Positions 43,783 to 54,175 are shown, counted from the stretch's first letter. The stretch is 64,000 nucleotides of DNA from Bacillus sp. WMMC1349 (GCF_013155385.1 NZ_JABJUQ010000007.1:1842001-1906000); one strand, 5' to 3'. Notes: generated by a model from the letters alone, not told the origin. Made by a program: numbers and translations.

Positions 43783-44415
43783 TTATTTATTTAAGTTTCT
43801 TTTTAAATTGACCACATCACCATTTACAATGTCTTCAAGATTTTCATTTATCAAGTTTATATCTAGATTCCACCACTGAATTTGGAGCCAGTTTTTAATG
43901 ACTTCATCAGAAAATCTCTTCTTTATTAGTCTTAAAGGATTTCCACCCACAACAGTGTAAGGCTCAATGTTTTTGGTGACAACAGATTCTGCTGCAACTA
44001 TTGCACCATCACCTATTTTTACTCCAGGCATGATTGTTACATTTCTGCCAATCCAAACGTCATTCCCAACCTCTGTATCCCCTTTGATGGGCAGATTTTC
44101 TAATATTGGCGTATGACTCTCCCATCCGTTTCCAAAAATATTAAAAGGATAGGTAGAACCATCCATTCGATGATTAGCACCGTTCATAATAAATGTAGTA
44201 CCTGGCCCAATTGAGCAAAACTTTCCAATTATTAATTTGTCTCCAAAAAATTCATACTGATAAAGTACTTGTTCTTCAAAGGCTTCTCCCTGTTTACTGT
44301 CATAATAAGAAAAATCTCCAACTTCAATATTTGGTTTTGTCAATGAGGGTTTGATAAATTGGACACGTTTATTATTTGATATTGGATAAATAGCATTTGG
44401 GTTAGGTCCTAGCAT
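43783..44415 (-). CDS. Vat-family streptogramin A O-acetyltransferase
   Basis: A 210-residue xenobiotic acetyltransferase with the left-handed beta-helix hexapeptide repeats ([32 protein letters not shown]). It has the Vat-specific stretch [20 protein letters not shown], whose NHR-MDG carries the catalytic histidine, then STYPFNIF. The N-terminal QFIKP and SYYDSKQGE blocks also fit Vat enzymes, which acetylate streptogramin A antibiotics. Similarity to Vat(A) as I recall it is high over the whole length. Whether it confers resistance is not shown by sequence. Confidence 0.87.
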   Translation of the reverse strand: MLGPNPNAIYPISNNKRVQFIKPSLTKPNIEVGDFSYYDSKQGEAFEEQVLYQYEFFGDKLIIGKFCSIGPGTTFIMNGANHRMDGSTYPFNIFGNGWESHTPILENLPIKGDTEVGNDVWIGRNVTIMPGVKIGDGAIVAAESVVTKNIEPYTVVGGNPLRLIKKRFSDEVIKNWLQIQWWNLDINLINENLEDIVNGDVVNLKRNLNK

Positions 44416-44464
44416 ACCATCGCCTACCTTTGATCAATTTTAATTTTCCTAGAAGAGCAGATGT

Positions 44465-45535
44465 CTAAAGGTCTGCTCCTATACTGTGCTGAAAGAACTG
44501 ATTTACCGCGTCATCGCTTACATCTGAAACGTGCCGGTATTCGTAGTTCGGTGATTGATCGCGGTCGATCAGGACGGACCGCACGCCTTCATAGAAATCT
44601 CTGTGTCTCAAAAAGTTCTTCGCAAGCAACAGATCCTTAGCAAAGCATTCTTCCAGCGTTTTTTGTTTGCCGTCGGCTAGTTGTTTTAACGCAATTTTTA
44701 ATGAAAATGGAGACTTGGAAAGCAACAGTTTCTTCACTTTCACGCTAAAGTCACTCCCTCTGCTTTCGAGCGACTGAAGGATCTCTTCCAATTGATCAAA
44801 TCTAAAATGATGATCAATGTCTTTTTGATAGGAAGAGAGCTTACTCTCTTGAGAGGGCACCGTTTGAAATTCCTCGATGATTTGTTTAAGCTTTTCCTTC
44901 ACTTTTTCATGGTTCCAGTTTGTATGTTCCAGTTTTTTCATCAATTGCTCTAAAGCGCGGCTTTCCATGTAGACATCTGCACCGTTCATATACAGCACAT
45001 CAGCGCCATGGATGATAGACGCTGTTAATGCCAGGTAGCGTCCTACGTAACCGGGAGCTTTATTTAAAAAATAGGCTGCGCCGACATCTGGAAAGAAGCC
45101 AATATTCATTTCTGGCATCGCCCATTTCGTCCTTTCTGTTACAATCCGGTGGCTGGCCCCATATGTAAGGCCTACCCCTCCGCCCATGACGATCCCATCT
45201 AAACAGGCGATGATCGGCTTTGGAAATCGATAGACGGCCATGTCAACCTCGTATTCTTTTTCGAAAAATCGCTCTGCATCATGCAAAGCTTGTTTGGACG
45301 AATGAGCTTCATAGAGGGTTTTAATATCACCGCCGGCACAAAGCCCTTTTGAACCTGCACCTTTAATAACCACCACAGCAACGTGATCATCTGTCTTCCA
45401 TTCCAATAATTTTTCGCCAATCACACGGACCATGTCATAAGTAAGCGAGTTGAGTGCTTTCGGGCGGTTCAGAACAATGGTTGCAGTGCCGTGTTGATTG
45501 ACGGAACACAAAACGTCATCGGACATCTTGATCAA
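44465..45535 (-). CDS. 3-hydroxyisobutyryl-CoA hydrolase
   Basis: A 356-residue crotonase-fold enzyme, longer than ordinary hydratases. It is of the type that hydrolyses 3-hydroxyisobutyryl-CoA in valine breakdown: AGGDIKTLYEA with the oxyanion-hole glycines, GIVMGGGVGLTYGASHRIVTE, and MPEMNIGFFPDVGAAYFL with the catalytic Glu and Asp. The C-terminal extension carries HRDFYEGVRSVLIDRDQSP. It starts 6 nt after the enoyl-CoA hydratase gene. Last gene of the valine cluster. Confidence 0.9.
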   Translation of the reverse strand: MIKMSDDVLCSVNQHGTATIVLNRPKALNSLTYDMVRVIGEKLLEWKTDDHVAVVVIKGAGSKGLCAGGDIKTLYEAHSSKQALHDAERFFEKEYEVDMAVYRFPKPIIACLDGIVMGGGVGLTYGASHRIVTERTKWAMPEMNIGFFPDVGAAYFLNKAPGYVGRYLALTASIIHGADVLYMNGADVYMESRALEQLMKKLEHTNWNHEKVKEKLKQIIEEFQTVPSQESKLSSYQKDIDHHFRFDQLEEILQSLESRGSDFSVKVKKLLLSKSPFSLKIALKQLADGKQKTLEECFAKDLLLAKNFLRHRDFYEGVRSVLIDRDQSPNYEYRHVSDVSDDAVNQFFQHSIGADL

Positions 45536-45541
45536 CTCCTT

Positions 45542-46327
45542 TTATGAATGATAAAAGTCTGGTTTACGTTTCTCGATGAATGCATGAATACCTTCTTTGG
45601 CATCAGAAGTTAAAAACAGTTCAGCGAATCTTTTTCGTTCTCTTTCCAGCCCTTGTTCCATGCTCTCGTTACTGCCTTGTATGATGCATTCCACTGCACG
45701 CATGACACTGGTCATGCTTTTTCCCTCTACAAATGACAATGCGAGAGCGGCTGCCGTTTTCAACAGTTCCTCCTCCTTCACAGCCTGCTGGGCAATATTA
45801 AACTCTACTGCTTCATGAGCTGAAAGTGATCGGCTCGTAAGGATGAGATCAAGCGCCGTGGCTGTACCCGTTATCTTGCGAAGCCGTTGTGTACCACCGA
45901 ACGCTGGAATCAGACCGAGCTTTAATTCGGGCAGACCAACTATCGCTTGATCTGATACCATTCTGTAGTGGCAGCTCAGTGCCAGTTCAAAACCTCCACC
46001 GAGAGCCGGACCGTTTATCGCGGCAATCACGGGTTTTTTTAAAGCTTCGATTTCATCACAGAGCGCCTGACCTTCTTCAGCGAGCACCAATCCTTGCTCA
46101 TGATCCCCTAATTTTGAAACGAATTCTTTTATATCCGCTCCTGCCGCAAAGAAGCGCCCTTCTCCTGTTAAGATAATGGTCCTTGTGTCATCATCTGTGG
46201 CCAGTTCCTGAAAAAGTGATCTGAGCTCAGCGATACAGGAAGAAGATAGTGTATTGACCGGCGGGTTGTTCAATGTGACAGTCGTGATAAAATGTTCTTT
46301 TTCCAGTGTTGCATATTTGCAGTTCAA
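45542..46327 (-). CDS. enoyl-CoA hydratase
   Basis: A 261-residue crotonase-fold hydratase. It shows FAAGADIKEF (oxyanion hole), IAAINGPALGGGFELALSCH, and the hydratase pattern LPELKLGLIPAFGGTQRL containing the two catalytic glutamates. In this cluster it would hydrate methacrylyl-CoA to 3-hydroxyisobutyryl-CoA. It is separated from mmsA by 82 nt that include a hairpin. Confidence 0.9.
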   Translation of the reverse strand: MNCKYATLEKEHFITTVTLNNPPVNTLSSSCIAELRSLFQELATDDDTRTIILTGEGRFFAAGADIKEFVSKLGDHEQGLVLAEEGQALCDEIEALKKPVIAAINGPALGGGFELALSCHYRMVSDQAIVGLPELKLGLIPAFGGTQRLRKITGTATALDLILTSRSLSAHEAVEFNIAQQAVKEEELLKTAAALALSFVEGKSMTSVMRAVECIIQGSNESMEQGLERERKRFAELFLTSDAKEGIHAFIEKRKPDFYHS

Positions 46328-46354
46328 GGTTTATCCCTCCCGTTGTTCAATAGA

Positions 46355-46394
46355 AAAAACCCCTCTACACATTTTTAATCCTGCCATTAGAGGG
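46355..46394 (-). terminator. possible internal terminator after mmsA
   Basis: Minus strand CCCTCT pairs with AGAGGGG across a loop of about 22 nt, followed by TTTTTT. Short stem and long loop; probably leaky, as two pathway genes lie downstream. Confidence 0.5.
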
Positions 46395-46409
46395 ATCTTA
46401 CTTTAAAGG

Positions 46410-47864
46410 CTAGAACCAGCGTTCGGTGACAACTTTTTTCCGTGTGTAAAATTGGACGCCGTCTTTTCCATTTGTCCCAAGATCACCGTAGAAAGAGGCT
46501 TTGTTCCCTGCGAAGGAGAAGAACGCCATTGGAGCCGGTACATTGACATTCACACCGATCATGCCGGCATCAATTTTGTCGCGGAATCGCTGAACGCTTT
46601 TGCCGCTTGACGTGTAGATCACAGCACCATTGGCAAATTTAGATTGATTGGTGAGCTCGATTCCCTCGTCAAGATTCTTTACACGTACAACACTTAAGAC
46701 TGGAGCGAAGATTTCGTCTTGCCATATTTTCATGTCTGGCTTTACGTGATCAAAAATCGTAGCTCCTACATAGTATCCTTCATCAACATCCGGATCGCGC
46801 CCATCTACCGATAAAACGGCTCCTTCTTTTATGCCGCTTTCAATATAATCAAGGACGCGGTTTTTGTGGACTTCACGGATAAGTGGTCCGACGAAGTGAT
46901 CCTCTGATCTGCCGTCTCCTGTTTTTAGTTTCCGTGTTTCAGAAACGAGCAATGCCATGAATTCATCAGCTATATCATCAACAACTGCCACCACGGAGCA
47001 GGCCATGCAACGTTCCCCGCTACTGCCAAACGCCGCTTGGATGATACCTTGAACCGATTTTTCAAGATGGCAATCTGTTAAGACAATCGCATGGTTTTTA
47101 GCGCCGGCAAGTGCTTGAACGCGTTTTCCGTTAGCTGTACCTGTTTGATACACGTACCTTGCTATCGGCTCAGAACCAACAAAGGAAATGGCTTTGATAT
47201 CTTCATTCTCTAATAAACCGTTCACGACATCTTTCCCGCCATGCACGAGGTTCAGGACACCTTTTGGAAAACCTGATTCATAGAACAGCTCAACAAGCTT
47301 CTCTGCAAGAATAGGTGTCCGTTCTGAAGCTTTTAAGACGAACGTGTTTCCGCAAGCGATAGCCAGAGGGAACATCCATAGGGGAACCATCATGGGAAAG
47401 TTAAATGGCGTAATACCGGCAACGACTCCTAAAGGATAGCGCCAAATCGACCCATCGATGCCATCTGCTATCGCGGGCAGGGATTCTCCCATCATTAACG
47501 TAGGCGTTGCGGTCGCGAGTTCAACGACTTCGATTCCCCTCTGCACCTCTCCGCGAGCATCCTTTACTGTTTTGCCGTTTTCCATCGTGATGATGTCAGC
47601 TAACTGTTCTTTTTGCTGTTGAAGAAGCTGCAGGTATTTGTATAAATGTCTTGTCCTGTTGGGAACAGGAACCAATGACCATGTTTGATAAGCTTGTTGA
47701 GCGGCATGTACGGCGCGGTCTACATCCGCTCTCGTAGACAGAGGCACATAAGCAATGATGTTTCCGTTTGCCGGATTGATCACCTCTTCGACTTCGGCAC
47801 CCGCAGAATCAATCCATTCCCCATTAATATTGTTTTTCATTTTTTTAGCATTGGTTGTTATCAT
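46410..47864 (-). CDS. mmsA: CoA-acylating methylmalonate-semialdehyde dehydrogenase
   Basis: A 484-residue aldehyde dehydrogenase that turns methylmalonate semialdehyde and CoA into propionyl-CoA with NAD. Visible features: [21 protein letters not shown] typical of this subgroup, [10 protein letters not shown], and the catalytic cysteine in SSGERCMA. The C terminus has [22 protein letters not shown]. It is related to B. subtilis IolA, but the context with mmsB and acyl-CoA genes points to valine degradation. 17 nt after mmsB. Confidence 0.93.
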   Translation of the reverse strand: MITTNAKKMKNNINGEWIDSAGAEVEEVINPANGNIIAYVPLSTRADVDRAVHAAQQAYQTWSLVPVPNRTRHLYKYLQLLQQQKEQLADIITMENGKTVKDARGEVQRGIEVVELATATPTLMMGESLPAIADGIDGSIWRYPLGVVAGITPFNFPMMVPLWMFPLAIACGNTFVLKASERTPILAEKLVELFYESGFPKGVLNLVHGGKDVVNGLLENEDIKAISFVGSEPIARYVYQTGTANGKRVQALAGAKNHAIVLTDCHLEKSVQGIIQAAFGSSGERCMACSVVAVVDDIADEFMALLVSETRKLKTGDGRSEDHFVGPLIREVHKNRVLDYIESGIKEGAVLSVDGRDPDVDEGYYVGATIFDHVKPDMKIWQDEIFAPVLSVVRVKNLDEGIELTNQSKFANGAVIYTSSGKSVQRFRDKIDAGMIGVNVNVPAPMAFFSFAGNKASFYGDLGTNGKDGVQFYTRKKVVTERWF

Positions 47865-47881
47865 CTCCTCATCACCTTTCC

Positions 47882-48769
47882 TTACATATGAGCAGTCGTC
47901 TGCTCGCTTATTTTTTTATATAAGACAGACATATCTTTTTCGCCATATCCGTTCTTTTCCGTTTCTGCATAAAGGTCAAAGAGGATTTTGCTCACTGGCA
48001 GTTCCACGTTGTTCTTTTTGGCTAAATCCAATGCAAAGCCGAGATCTTTCAGTAGCAGCTTCAATGCAAAGCCGGGTTCATAGTTGTTATCTGCTATGAA
48101 GCTTTTATAGTTGCGCTCATAGATACGGCTCTGCCCATAGCTGACATTCAGCATCTTAAACAATTGATCAAGATCTAAATTGCTTTTTTGGGCGAGGTGC
48201 AGAGCTTCGCTGACTCCAGCTGTATAAAATCCAATCAAAAGATTGTTGATCAACTTCGTATTCGTCCCGCTGTCAACCTTCTCATTCACATGGAAAATAT
48301 TCTTGCCCATTGCCTGAAAAACAGACATTGCCTGATCGAAAGCGGACTTTGAACCACCTACCATAAAAGTGAGCGTCCGGTTCACCGCACCTATTACGCC
48401 GCCGCTGACGGGGGCCGCCAGAAAGTCAACGCCCTTACTCCTCGCCGCCTCTTCAATGCGAATATTCAGTTCAGGAGCGACCGTACTCGTATCGATCAGT
48501 AGGGTACCGGGTTCAGCCAGATTGACGAGCCCTTTTTCCCCTAGAAAAACCTCCTCCACTGCGTTTGATGAAGGGAGGGTTGTAACCATGACGTCACTCA
48601 ATTCAACCATCTTTTCAACCGGAATGCCAATCGTTCCTCCTGCATGATAGAAGGACATCTCAGCATCTTTGTTGAGGTCCATACCATATACTGTAAAGTT
48701 AGCCAGAAGCAAATTTTTCGACATAGGAAGACCCATGTTACCTAATCCGATAAAGCCGACTTTTTTCAC
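47882..48769 (-). CDS. mmsB: 3-hydroxyisobutyrate dehydrogenase
   Basis: A 295-residue NAD-dependent beta-hydroxyacid dehydrogenase: N-terminal Rossmann motif [17 protein letters not shown], substrate-binding [19 protein letters not shown], and the catalytic lysine in [11 protein letters not shown]. It oxidises 3-hydroxyisobutyrate to methylmalonate semialdehyde, feeding MmsA. It lies 15 nt after the acyl-CoA dehydrogenase gene in an apparent operon. Confidence 0.92.
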   Translation of the reverse strand: MKKVGFIGLGNMGLPMSKNLLLANFTVYGMDLNKDAEMSFYHAGGTIGIPVEKMVELSDVMVTTLPSSNAVEEVFLGEKGLVNLAEPGTLLIDTSTVAPELNIRIEEAARSKGVDFLAAPVSGGVIGAVNRTLTFMVGGSKSAFDQAMSVFQAMGKNIFHVNEKVDSGTNTKLINNLLIGFYTAGVSEALHLAQKSNLDLDQLFKMLNVSYGQSRIYERNYKSFIADNNYEPGFALKLLLKDLGFALDLAKKNNVELPVSKILFDLYAETEKNGYGEKDMSVLYKKISEQTTAHM

Positions 48770-48784
48770 AAGACTTCACTCCGT

Positions 48785-50500
48785 TCACACCGTATATTTT
48801 TCACAAGCGGCTATTGTTTGTGCGATTTCACGTTTTTGAGTAAACAGGTTGCTGTAGAGGGGGACAGGAAGGCTATGAATCTCTTCCAATGCGAGTTTTC
48901 TTTCGGTTTCATCTGATTTGATTCCTGATAAGACGGAAACTGCCATATCCTTAATTTTTCGGAAGCCTTCTTCACAAATGACGTTGGTCATCATCTCTTT
49001 CAACCGTTCGTCTTTTTCTTTTCCGTTCTTTTGCAATGCTTTTTCCGTACGAATGACAGCAGATTCCATCATATCAATTTCTTTCTTCATGTCGGCAAGG
49101 AGCCGCGAGTATTCCTGTTCCTGCTGAAGGTTAATGTTGGAGTATGTTAGTGTGTTCAAAGATTTGTTGAGGAGACAATTGGATAGGTAAATATATTGCC
49201 AGTTGCGTTTTTTTGGCTTGTTTAATTGAGTTTCAAACTTTGCTGTGACGCTTTGCTGCGCTTTTTTCATCAAAAGCTTGGCAATTGTCAACCGGTTTAT
49301 TTCGTTTGTACCTTCAAATATTCGGCTGATCCGCACATCCCGGTACAATCGTTCCACTTCGTACTCCTGCATGTATCCGTAGCCGCCGTGAATCTGTACA
49401 GCCTCGTCTACGATCCGGCCGAGTATTTCGGAGCAGTTTACCTTATTGATCGCGCATTCTAATGCAAAGTTTGCTAGTTCTCTCAATCTTTCGTCTAATG
49501 ACTCAGCAGAATGAAACACATTATCCAAGCTGTCTGCCGCTCTGTAGGCAGCGCTTTCCGCTCCATAAATAGATACCGCCATATCCGCAAGTTTTTCCTG
49601 AATCATGGAAAAGCTAATGATTGGTCTATTAAATTGTTTACGATGTATTGCGTAGTTTATGGAAAGGTTCAATGCTTGTTTCGATGTTCCGATGTTTGAA
49701 AAGGCCAGTTTTAATCGTGCGATGTTTAAAATGTTCAACGCCACGCGATGCCCTTTTCCGACTTTTCCCAGAACATTCTCTGTCGGTATGCAGACATCTT
49801 CCAAGATCAAGGTTGCCGTTGAAGATCCTTTGATCCCCATCTTTTTCTCTTCAGGTCCAATCGAAACACCTTTATACGACCGCTCTACGATAAATGCGGT
49901 CATGCCTTCATCCGTTTTTGCAAAGACAACATAAACATCAGCCACTTGTGCGTTTGTAATCCATTGTTTTTCACCATTTAAGATCCAAGCTGTTCCTTGC
50001 TTGTTCAGGACGGCGGTTGTTTTGGCGTTTAAAGCATCCGATCCTGCATTAGGCTCTGTCAGGGCATATGCTCCGATCCATTCTCCAGATGCGAGTTTCG
50101 GAAGGTATTTTCGTTTTTGTTCTTCTGTTCCGTAATAAACGAATGGCAATGTCCCGACACCTGCATGAATATTAAAGGAGACGCTGAATGATCCGCCCGC
50201 TCCCATCTTCTCGGCTACGAGCCCTGAAAGCTTCTTGTTGAGAGATAGGCCGCCGTATTCTTCCGGAACTTCGATACCAAGCAAGCCAAGCTCTCCCGCT
50301 TTCTGAAATAACTTTTTTACGTTTTTGTGATTTTGATGCTGATCAATTGATTCAAGTAGAGGGATTACTTCGTTACCAACAAATAATTCCGTCGTTTTTG
50401 AAATGAGCTGCTCTTCCTCGTTGAAGTCTTCTGGAGTAAATACTGCAGCTGATTTAGAAATAAAGGGGCAATTCCATCGAAGTTCTGCTTTACCCATCAC
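48785..50500 (-). CDS. acyl-CoA dehydrogenase with C-terminal extension
   Basis: A 571-residue FAD enzyme. The dehydrogenase core covers about residues 1-400: YALTEPNAGSDA, WITNAQVADVYVVFAK, and HGGYGYMQEYEVERLYRD, then the catalytic Glu in RIFEGTNEINR. A helical extension of about 160 residues follows, as in the long FadE-type enzymes of Bacillus. As first gene of this cluster it probably oxidises isobutyryl-CoA, but specificity cannot be read from sequence. A consensus cre lies about 35 nt upstream of the start. Confidence 0.9.
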   Translation of the reverse strand: MMGKAELRWNCPFISKSAAVFTPEDFNEEEQLISKTTELFVGNEVIPLLESIDQHQNHKNVKKLFQKAGELGLLGIEVPEEYGGLSLNKKLSGLVAEKMGAGGSFSVSFNIHAGVGTLPFVYYGTEEQKRKYLPKLASGEWIGAYALTEPNAGSDALNAKTTAVLNKQGTAWILNGEKQWITNAQVADVYVVFAKTDEGMTAFIVERSYKGVSIGPEEKKMGIKGSSTATLILEDVCIPTENVLGKVGKGHRVALNILNIARLKLAFSNIGTSKQALNLSINYAIHRKQFNRPIISFSMIQEKLADMAVSIYGAESAAYRAADSLDNVFHSAESLDERLRELANFALECAINKVNCSEILGRIVDEAVQIHGGYGYMQEYEVERLYRDVRISRIFEGTNEINRLTIAKLLMKKAQQSVTAKFETQLNKPKKRNWQYIYLSNCLLNKSLNTLTYSNINLQQEQEYSRLLADMKKEIDMMESAVIRTEKALQKNGKEKDERLKEMMTNVICEEGFRKIKDMAVSVLSGIKSDETERKLALEEIHSLPVPLYSNLFTQKREIAQTIAACEKYTV

Positions 50501-50533
50501 TTACCTCCTCGTTTTACGCATAAATAAATGATG

Positions 50534-50549
50534 TTGGAAACGCTTACAT
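50534..50549 (-). promoter_or_regulatory. cre site before the valine cluster
   Basis: TTGGAAACGCTTACAT matches the catabolite-responsive element consensus WTGNAARCGNWWNCAW at every position. Its place just upstream of the first gene suggests CcpA repression when glucose is present. Confidence 0.78.
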
Positions 50550-51294
50550 TATTTTTTTGATATGAATCATTGACTTCTTTTCTAACGGTCGGTATCTTTC
50601 TTGAATTGTTTTATTCAGCAGCGACGGCAACGGGGCTTCTTCATTTTTATGGAACGTGCATGCATATGCAAGTGTTTAGTTGCCAAACCAAGCATATCAA
50701 ATATTTGAAAAATTGACAAATATTTTCGCAGGTGAGTTTATTTTACTCCGAAATGCTTGACTATATTCTTCTCCCTTTCCTAACTCTGATCGTATCTATT
50801 CTATAACTTTTTCACAAAATCAGTTAGAAAAGCTTTATGCGCCGTTGTACCGGCTTCATCGACTGTTGACAAAATGAGACTTTCGCTTATTAGATTCAAT
50901 TCAGGGCATACATCTACACACAAGTTGAAGTCTGCAAAAATATCAAGAGAATCCCTCACATAAACATTGCTTGATGTCAAACCCCATGTTAGCGTGAAAA
51001 GCTATGGAATTCTTATTCATTATGTAATCTTTATGTGGGAATACTTTTTTTGAAATGCTATATCAATGTCTACCTGCCTCTTTCCCCCTTTAATTCTGTT
51101 CTAGATTGAGAGAAAAAACCGATCAGAAATCTAATCATACCCCATCCTCTTCAACAAAAAACTTGTATTGGGAAAGTGTATAATAATTTTATTTTGATTA
51201 TGAATCTATTCATAAATAACACGATTTGCACTTCATTTTACAGTATCTTTCAATTTTTTATAGAACGGGAATTATTGGATATTTCACTTGATGG
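50550..51294. other. gene-poor stretch with one decayed frame
   Basis: About 750 bases with no intact gene. The minus strand at 50801-50980 holds a 59-residue open frame (TTG start, no convincing ribosome-binding site) ending VDEAGTTAHKAFLTDFVKKL. It looks like the C terminus of a larger lost protein, possibly a LysR-type regulator. The remainder is AT-rich without recognisable features. Confidence 0.45.
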
Positions 51295-52076
51295 TTACGA
51301 AGAACTTTTCAATAAAACTAAATAAAATTTGTGGGTGATGCTATGTTTACCGTCTTTGTATTTGTCAATCAGATGGGAATGGATCTTTTTTATGATTACA
51401 TTTCGTTCCTTCTCACCCAAATGTAATAACCAAGACAAAGTCCCTATTCTCTCACACCACTCTTCAGTTGTAAACGAAACTTTATAATCAAAGTTATATG
51501 TGTCTGTCATATCGAAACCGTATTTTTCCCATTCTTTGAACCATTCTATTGGAAAACTGTTTATCGATTGTTTTGAATCGGCTTTTGAACCAGCAGGCTT
51601 GAGCTGTTCGGCGGGTATAAACTTTTTTAACATTTTCATTGTATCTTTCACCACTTGGTCAAAACTGACAAATCCTGAATCCATTACAATTAAAAATCCA
51701 CCAGGTTTTAAGATTCTCCTAATCTCTTTTAAAGAAGCTTCGCGATCAAACCAATGCCATGATCTTAAAGCCGTTACAAAATCAAATGAAAGGTTTGGCA
51801 ATCCTGTATCTTCGGAGTACTTGTTTAAATATTCAATTTTTGTATCAAGATTAATTGGGCTTCTTGTATTAATTCCATAGAAGGCTCAACACCGACCACT
51901 TTCGCTCCTTGATCAAATAGCATCCTAGTCAGGACGCCAGTGCCCGATCCCAAGTCCACAATGGATTTTCTCAGAAAGTCAATTCCTCTTATCGTTTAAC
52001 TCTTCATTAATTCCTCCGGTAAATCATTTCTATATAGAGCATACTCTTTTGCCACTTTTCCGAAGTCTGCTTTCAC
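51295..52076 (-). pseudogene. SAM-dependent methyltransferase, broken
   Basis: A class I methyltransferase split by two lesions. Starting at GTG 52076 (AAGGTG upstream), the N terminus FGKVAKEYALYRNDLPEELM meets a TAA at 51996-51998. The same frame continues through the SAM motif VDLGSGTGVLTRML and VVGVEPSMELIQEAQ. A frameshift between about 51845 and 51885 then moves to the frame of LNKYSEDTGLPNLSFDFVTA, LRSWHWFDREASLKEIRRIL and KPGGFLIVMDSG, which runs to 51295. If repaired it would be about 260 residues. Substrate unknown. Confidence 0.8.
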
Positions 52077-52277
52077 TGTTTACAACACCTTTCTTGATTA
52101 TGATTTATGATGGTTCGTATAAAAAGACTAACCACCTTCTCACAACAATATTATGAATAATTGGGAAGTTTAGGATTCGTTGTCTTAAGTATATGTAGGC
52201 TTGATTTTTTTGTCCATTATAAAAAAATATGAAGGATGTTTTCTTATTATCCCTATGAAACACTGGATAAAGGAAAG

Positions 52278-52302
52278 AACCCTCCGGATCTGGAGAGTTT
52301 TA
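52278..52302 (+). terminator. hairpin with T-run, orphan
   Basis: AACCCTCC / GGAGAGTT stem with one mismatch, 6-nt loop, then TTTTATTT. No intact gene precedes it on the plus strand. Confidence 0.5.
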
Positions 52303-52333
52303 TTTAAATTTTCACCTCTGTTTGCGTAACTAA

Positions 52334-52507
52334 AATAACAACAGGGAAAAATTATTTTTTCCACTATCTAAATTCGCTCAAAACCATCTAGGTTCTAAGC
52401 AAGGGAATGGTAAAGGTGTCTTGTTTAGACATTCCGATTGGTATGGTAAAACTGCTAATCTGGCAATGAATTGGGACAACATGGCATCGGCGATTGAAAT
52501 CAAGTAA
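52334..52507 (+). pseudogene. C-terminal fragment of a lost protein, possibly a polymorphic toxin
   Basis: An open frame without start encodes NHLGSKQGNGKGVLFRHSDW, then YGKTANLAMNWDNMASAIEI, and stops; a strong terminator follows at once. A conserved-looking C-terminal domain followed by a terminator and later by DUF2262/DUF1963 genes suggests the tail of a secreted toxin. The family is not identified. Confidence 0.4.
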
Positions 52508-52525
52508 CAGTTGCTAGAAAATTTA

Positions 52526-52566
52526 AAATCACGATTCTCTTTTAAAAGGAGAACCGTGATTTTTTA
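52526..52566 (+). terminator. strong terminator after the 52.3-kb fragment
   Basis: A 14-bp stem with one A-C mismatch (AAATCACGATTCTC / GAGAACCGTGATTT), 9-nt loop and T-run. Confidence 0.88.
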
Positions 52567-53252
52567 GTTTTAAGCTTTATACAGAATTTTTCTTGTCACA
52601 ATGTAAGCAAGTTTGATCACATCTTGAGACATATTAATCAAACGTTAAAACCAGTACTAACTCTTATACTCTCATCATCTCTTGGACAAGGTGGTGAAAA
52701 TTGGACTCCCTTGATATCCGAAAGAAGTAGTGACACAGTAGAAAATATCATAACGTTAAATAAAACAGATTATGTTCAACACACGGAACAGAAAAATTAT
52801 ACGCCAAATCCAAAACAAACCGGTAAAAACAAACGAGAGTACTTTTAAGTTGATTAGTGACAGAATGATATTTTTAAAATAGGTTTTTTGAACATATTAT
52901 TTATACAAGTACTTTTTTTATTCCTATAAAAAACAATTTCCTAACCAAATCGATTCATGCTAAACTCGTAAACCTTCAGAAAAATATTTAAAATAAGTCC
53001 CACTTCATTTTTTCGATTTCACCAATTGCTATTTGTTTTTATTGTCCTTTGACAAAAGATCTTTAAGCGTCTCTTGATCATGTCTACCATCTTTCCTGGA
53101 ACAACTTGACCAATGACTTTGCCATTATCATAAGGGAATGAATTCTTTTTCGATGTTATATTTGCTAAAATTAAATTGTTGCTTCAAGACGTAATTTTGC
53201 TCAAAAAATATACACTAAAAATACCTGATCTAAATAGATTGCTAAGTAAAAT
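52567..53252. other. gene-poor stretch with further decayed frames
   Basis: A 74-residue plus-strand frame (52624-52848) has no ribosome-binding site or recognisable motif. On the minus strand near 52990-53180 short frames such as YDNGKVIGQVVPGKMVDMIK and AIGEIEKMKWDLF followed by a stop suggest another broken gene. No intact gene seen. Confidence 0.4.
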
Positions 53253-53267
53253 ATGGAGGTAGACATC

Positions 53268-54077
53268 ATGGGGAGATCGAGTCAAATTGAACAGTTTGAA
53301 AAACGATTTGCAAATGAAGTGATTGAGGTTGCCGCAGTCACTGGTCCATCAGGGATTGGAGCTGGAAGAGCAGGCGGTGATGTGATGTGGAATGCCTCCA
53401 TTCCAGTAATTGCTTGGAAAGAGATGGATAGCAACAGACCTGCTATTCAGGAAGAGTTGAGGTTGGAATGGCTTGTCAATGATGACGAATGGCAAAAAAC
53501 GAGAGATATTTTCTCGAATACCATTGTCAGACTGTATGTTCGCAAAGGAAACCAAGCGATGATGTTGGTAAAAGTGGCAGATAAAGCCTATCAGGATGAT
53601 GAATTGCAAAACATTTTGCAGAATGCGCTGAAACCGATTAATTACAGGGATGAAAAATTGGGTACCTTTAAGTTGGACAAGTCGGTCAAACTGTTTGAGA
53701 AGGAAATAACTTGGGCTGGACAAGAAGGAATTCTCTACTTTGACTGGAATGAAAACGAACAGGAGATGAAGGCGTCGCTAGCAACCGCACATACTCTATT
53801 CCAAGATCCAGTTCAATGGAATGCTAAAATACGAGCTTACGCAGCGGAAGAACTGGTTGAATTGGCCAATGACTGGCTGCAAGATAACGATGAGGCAGAG
53901 TTTGACGCGATCACTAAGGAACTGTTCATCGAACTCATGGAATTTAACAGTATCAGTGTGTATTCTGATGGAGACTTTGAAGTATTCTTTGATGACGGTG
54001 ATATGTTTTGGGGACACTCGATCATCGTTAGCGGTCATCGAAACGGTATATTTGAGTCAGCAGAGATTGCAGGATAA
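53268..54077 (+). CDS. DUF2262 protein
   Basis: A 269-residue soluble protein whose C-terminal half (from about residue 155) fits DUF2262: KASLATAHTLFQDPVQWNAK, ELFIELMEFNSISVYSDGDF, EVFFDDGDMFWGHSIIVSG. The N-terminal half contains WNELRLEWLVNDDEW-type acidic stretches of unknown family. The ATG at 53268 has GGAGG 8 nt before it. DUF2262 proteins are frequent beside toxin genes and may act as immunity factors; that is inference here. Confidence 0.75.
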   Translation: MGRSSQIEQFEKRFANEVIEVAAVTGPSGIGAGRAGGDVMWNASIPVIAWKEMDSNRPAIQEELRLEWLVNDDEWQKTRDIFSNTIVRLYVRKGNQAMMLVKVADKAYQDDELQNILQNALKPINYRDEKLGTFKLDKSVKLFEKEITWAGQEGILYFDWNENEQEMKASLATAHTLFQDPVQWNAKIRAYAAEELVELANDWLQDNDEAEFDAITKELFIELMEFNSISVYSDGDFEVFFDDGDMFWGHSIIVSGHRNGIFESAEIAG

Positions 54078-54175
54078 GCGGGACGGTGCATTTTGTACGG
54101 CGACAACACCCCTTTCCGCTTTCCTCAAATAGAGAAAATATTTGCGGAAGTCGTGTGAATCGGAGGTCATGATTG

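Noticed and set aside
52624..52848. 74-residue plus-strand frame
   Set aside because: No ribosome-binding site, no motif, surrounded by decayed DNA; kept only as part of the gene-poor stretch.
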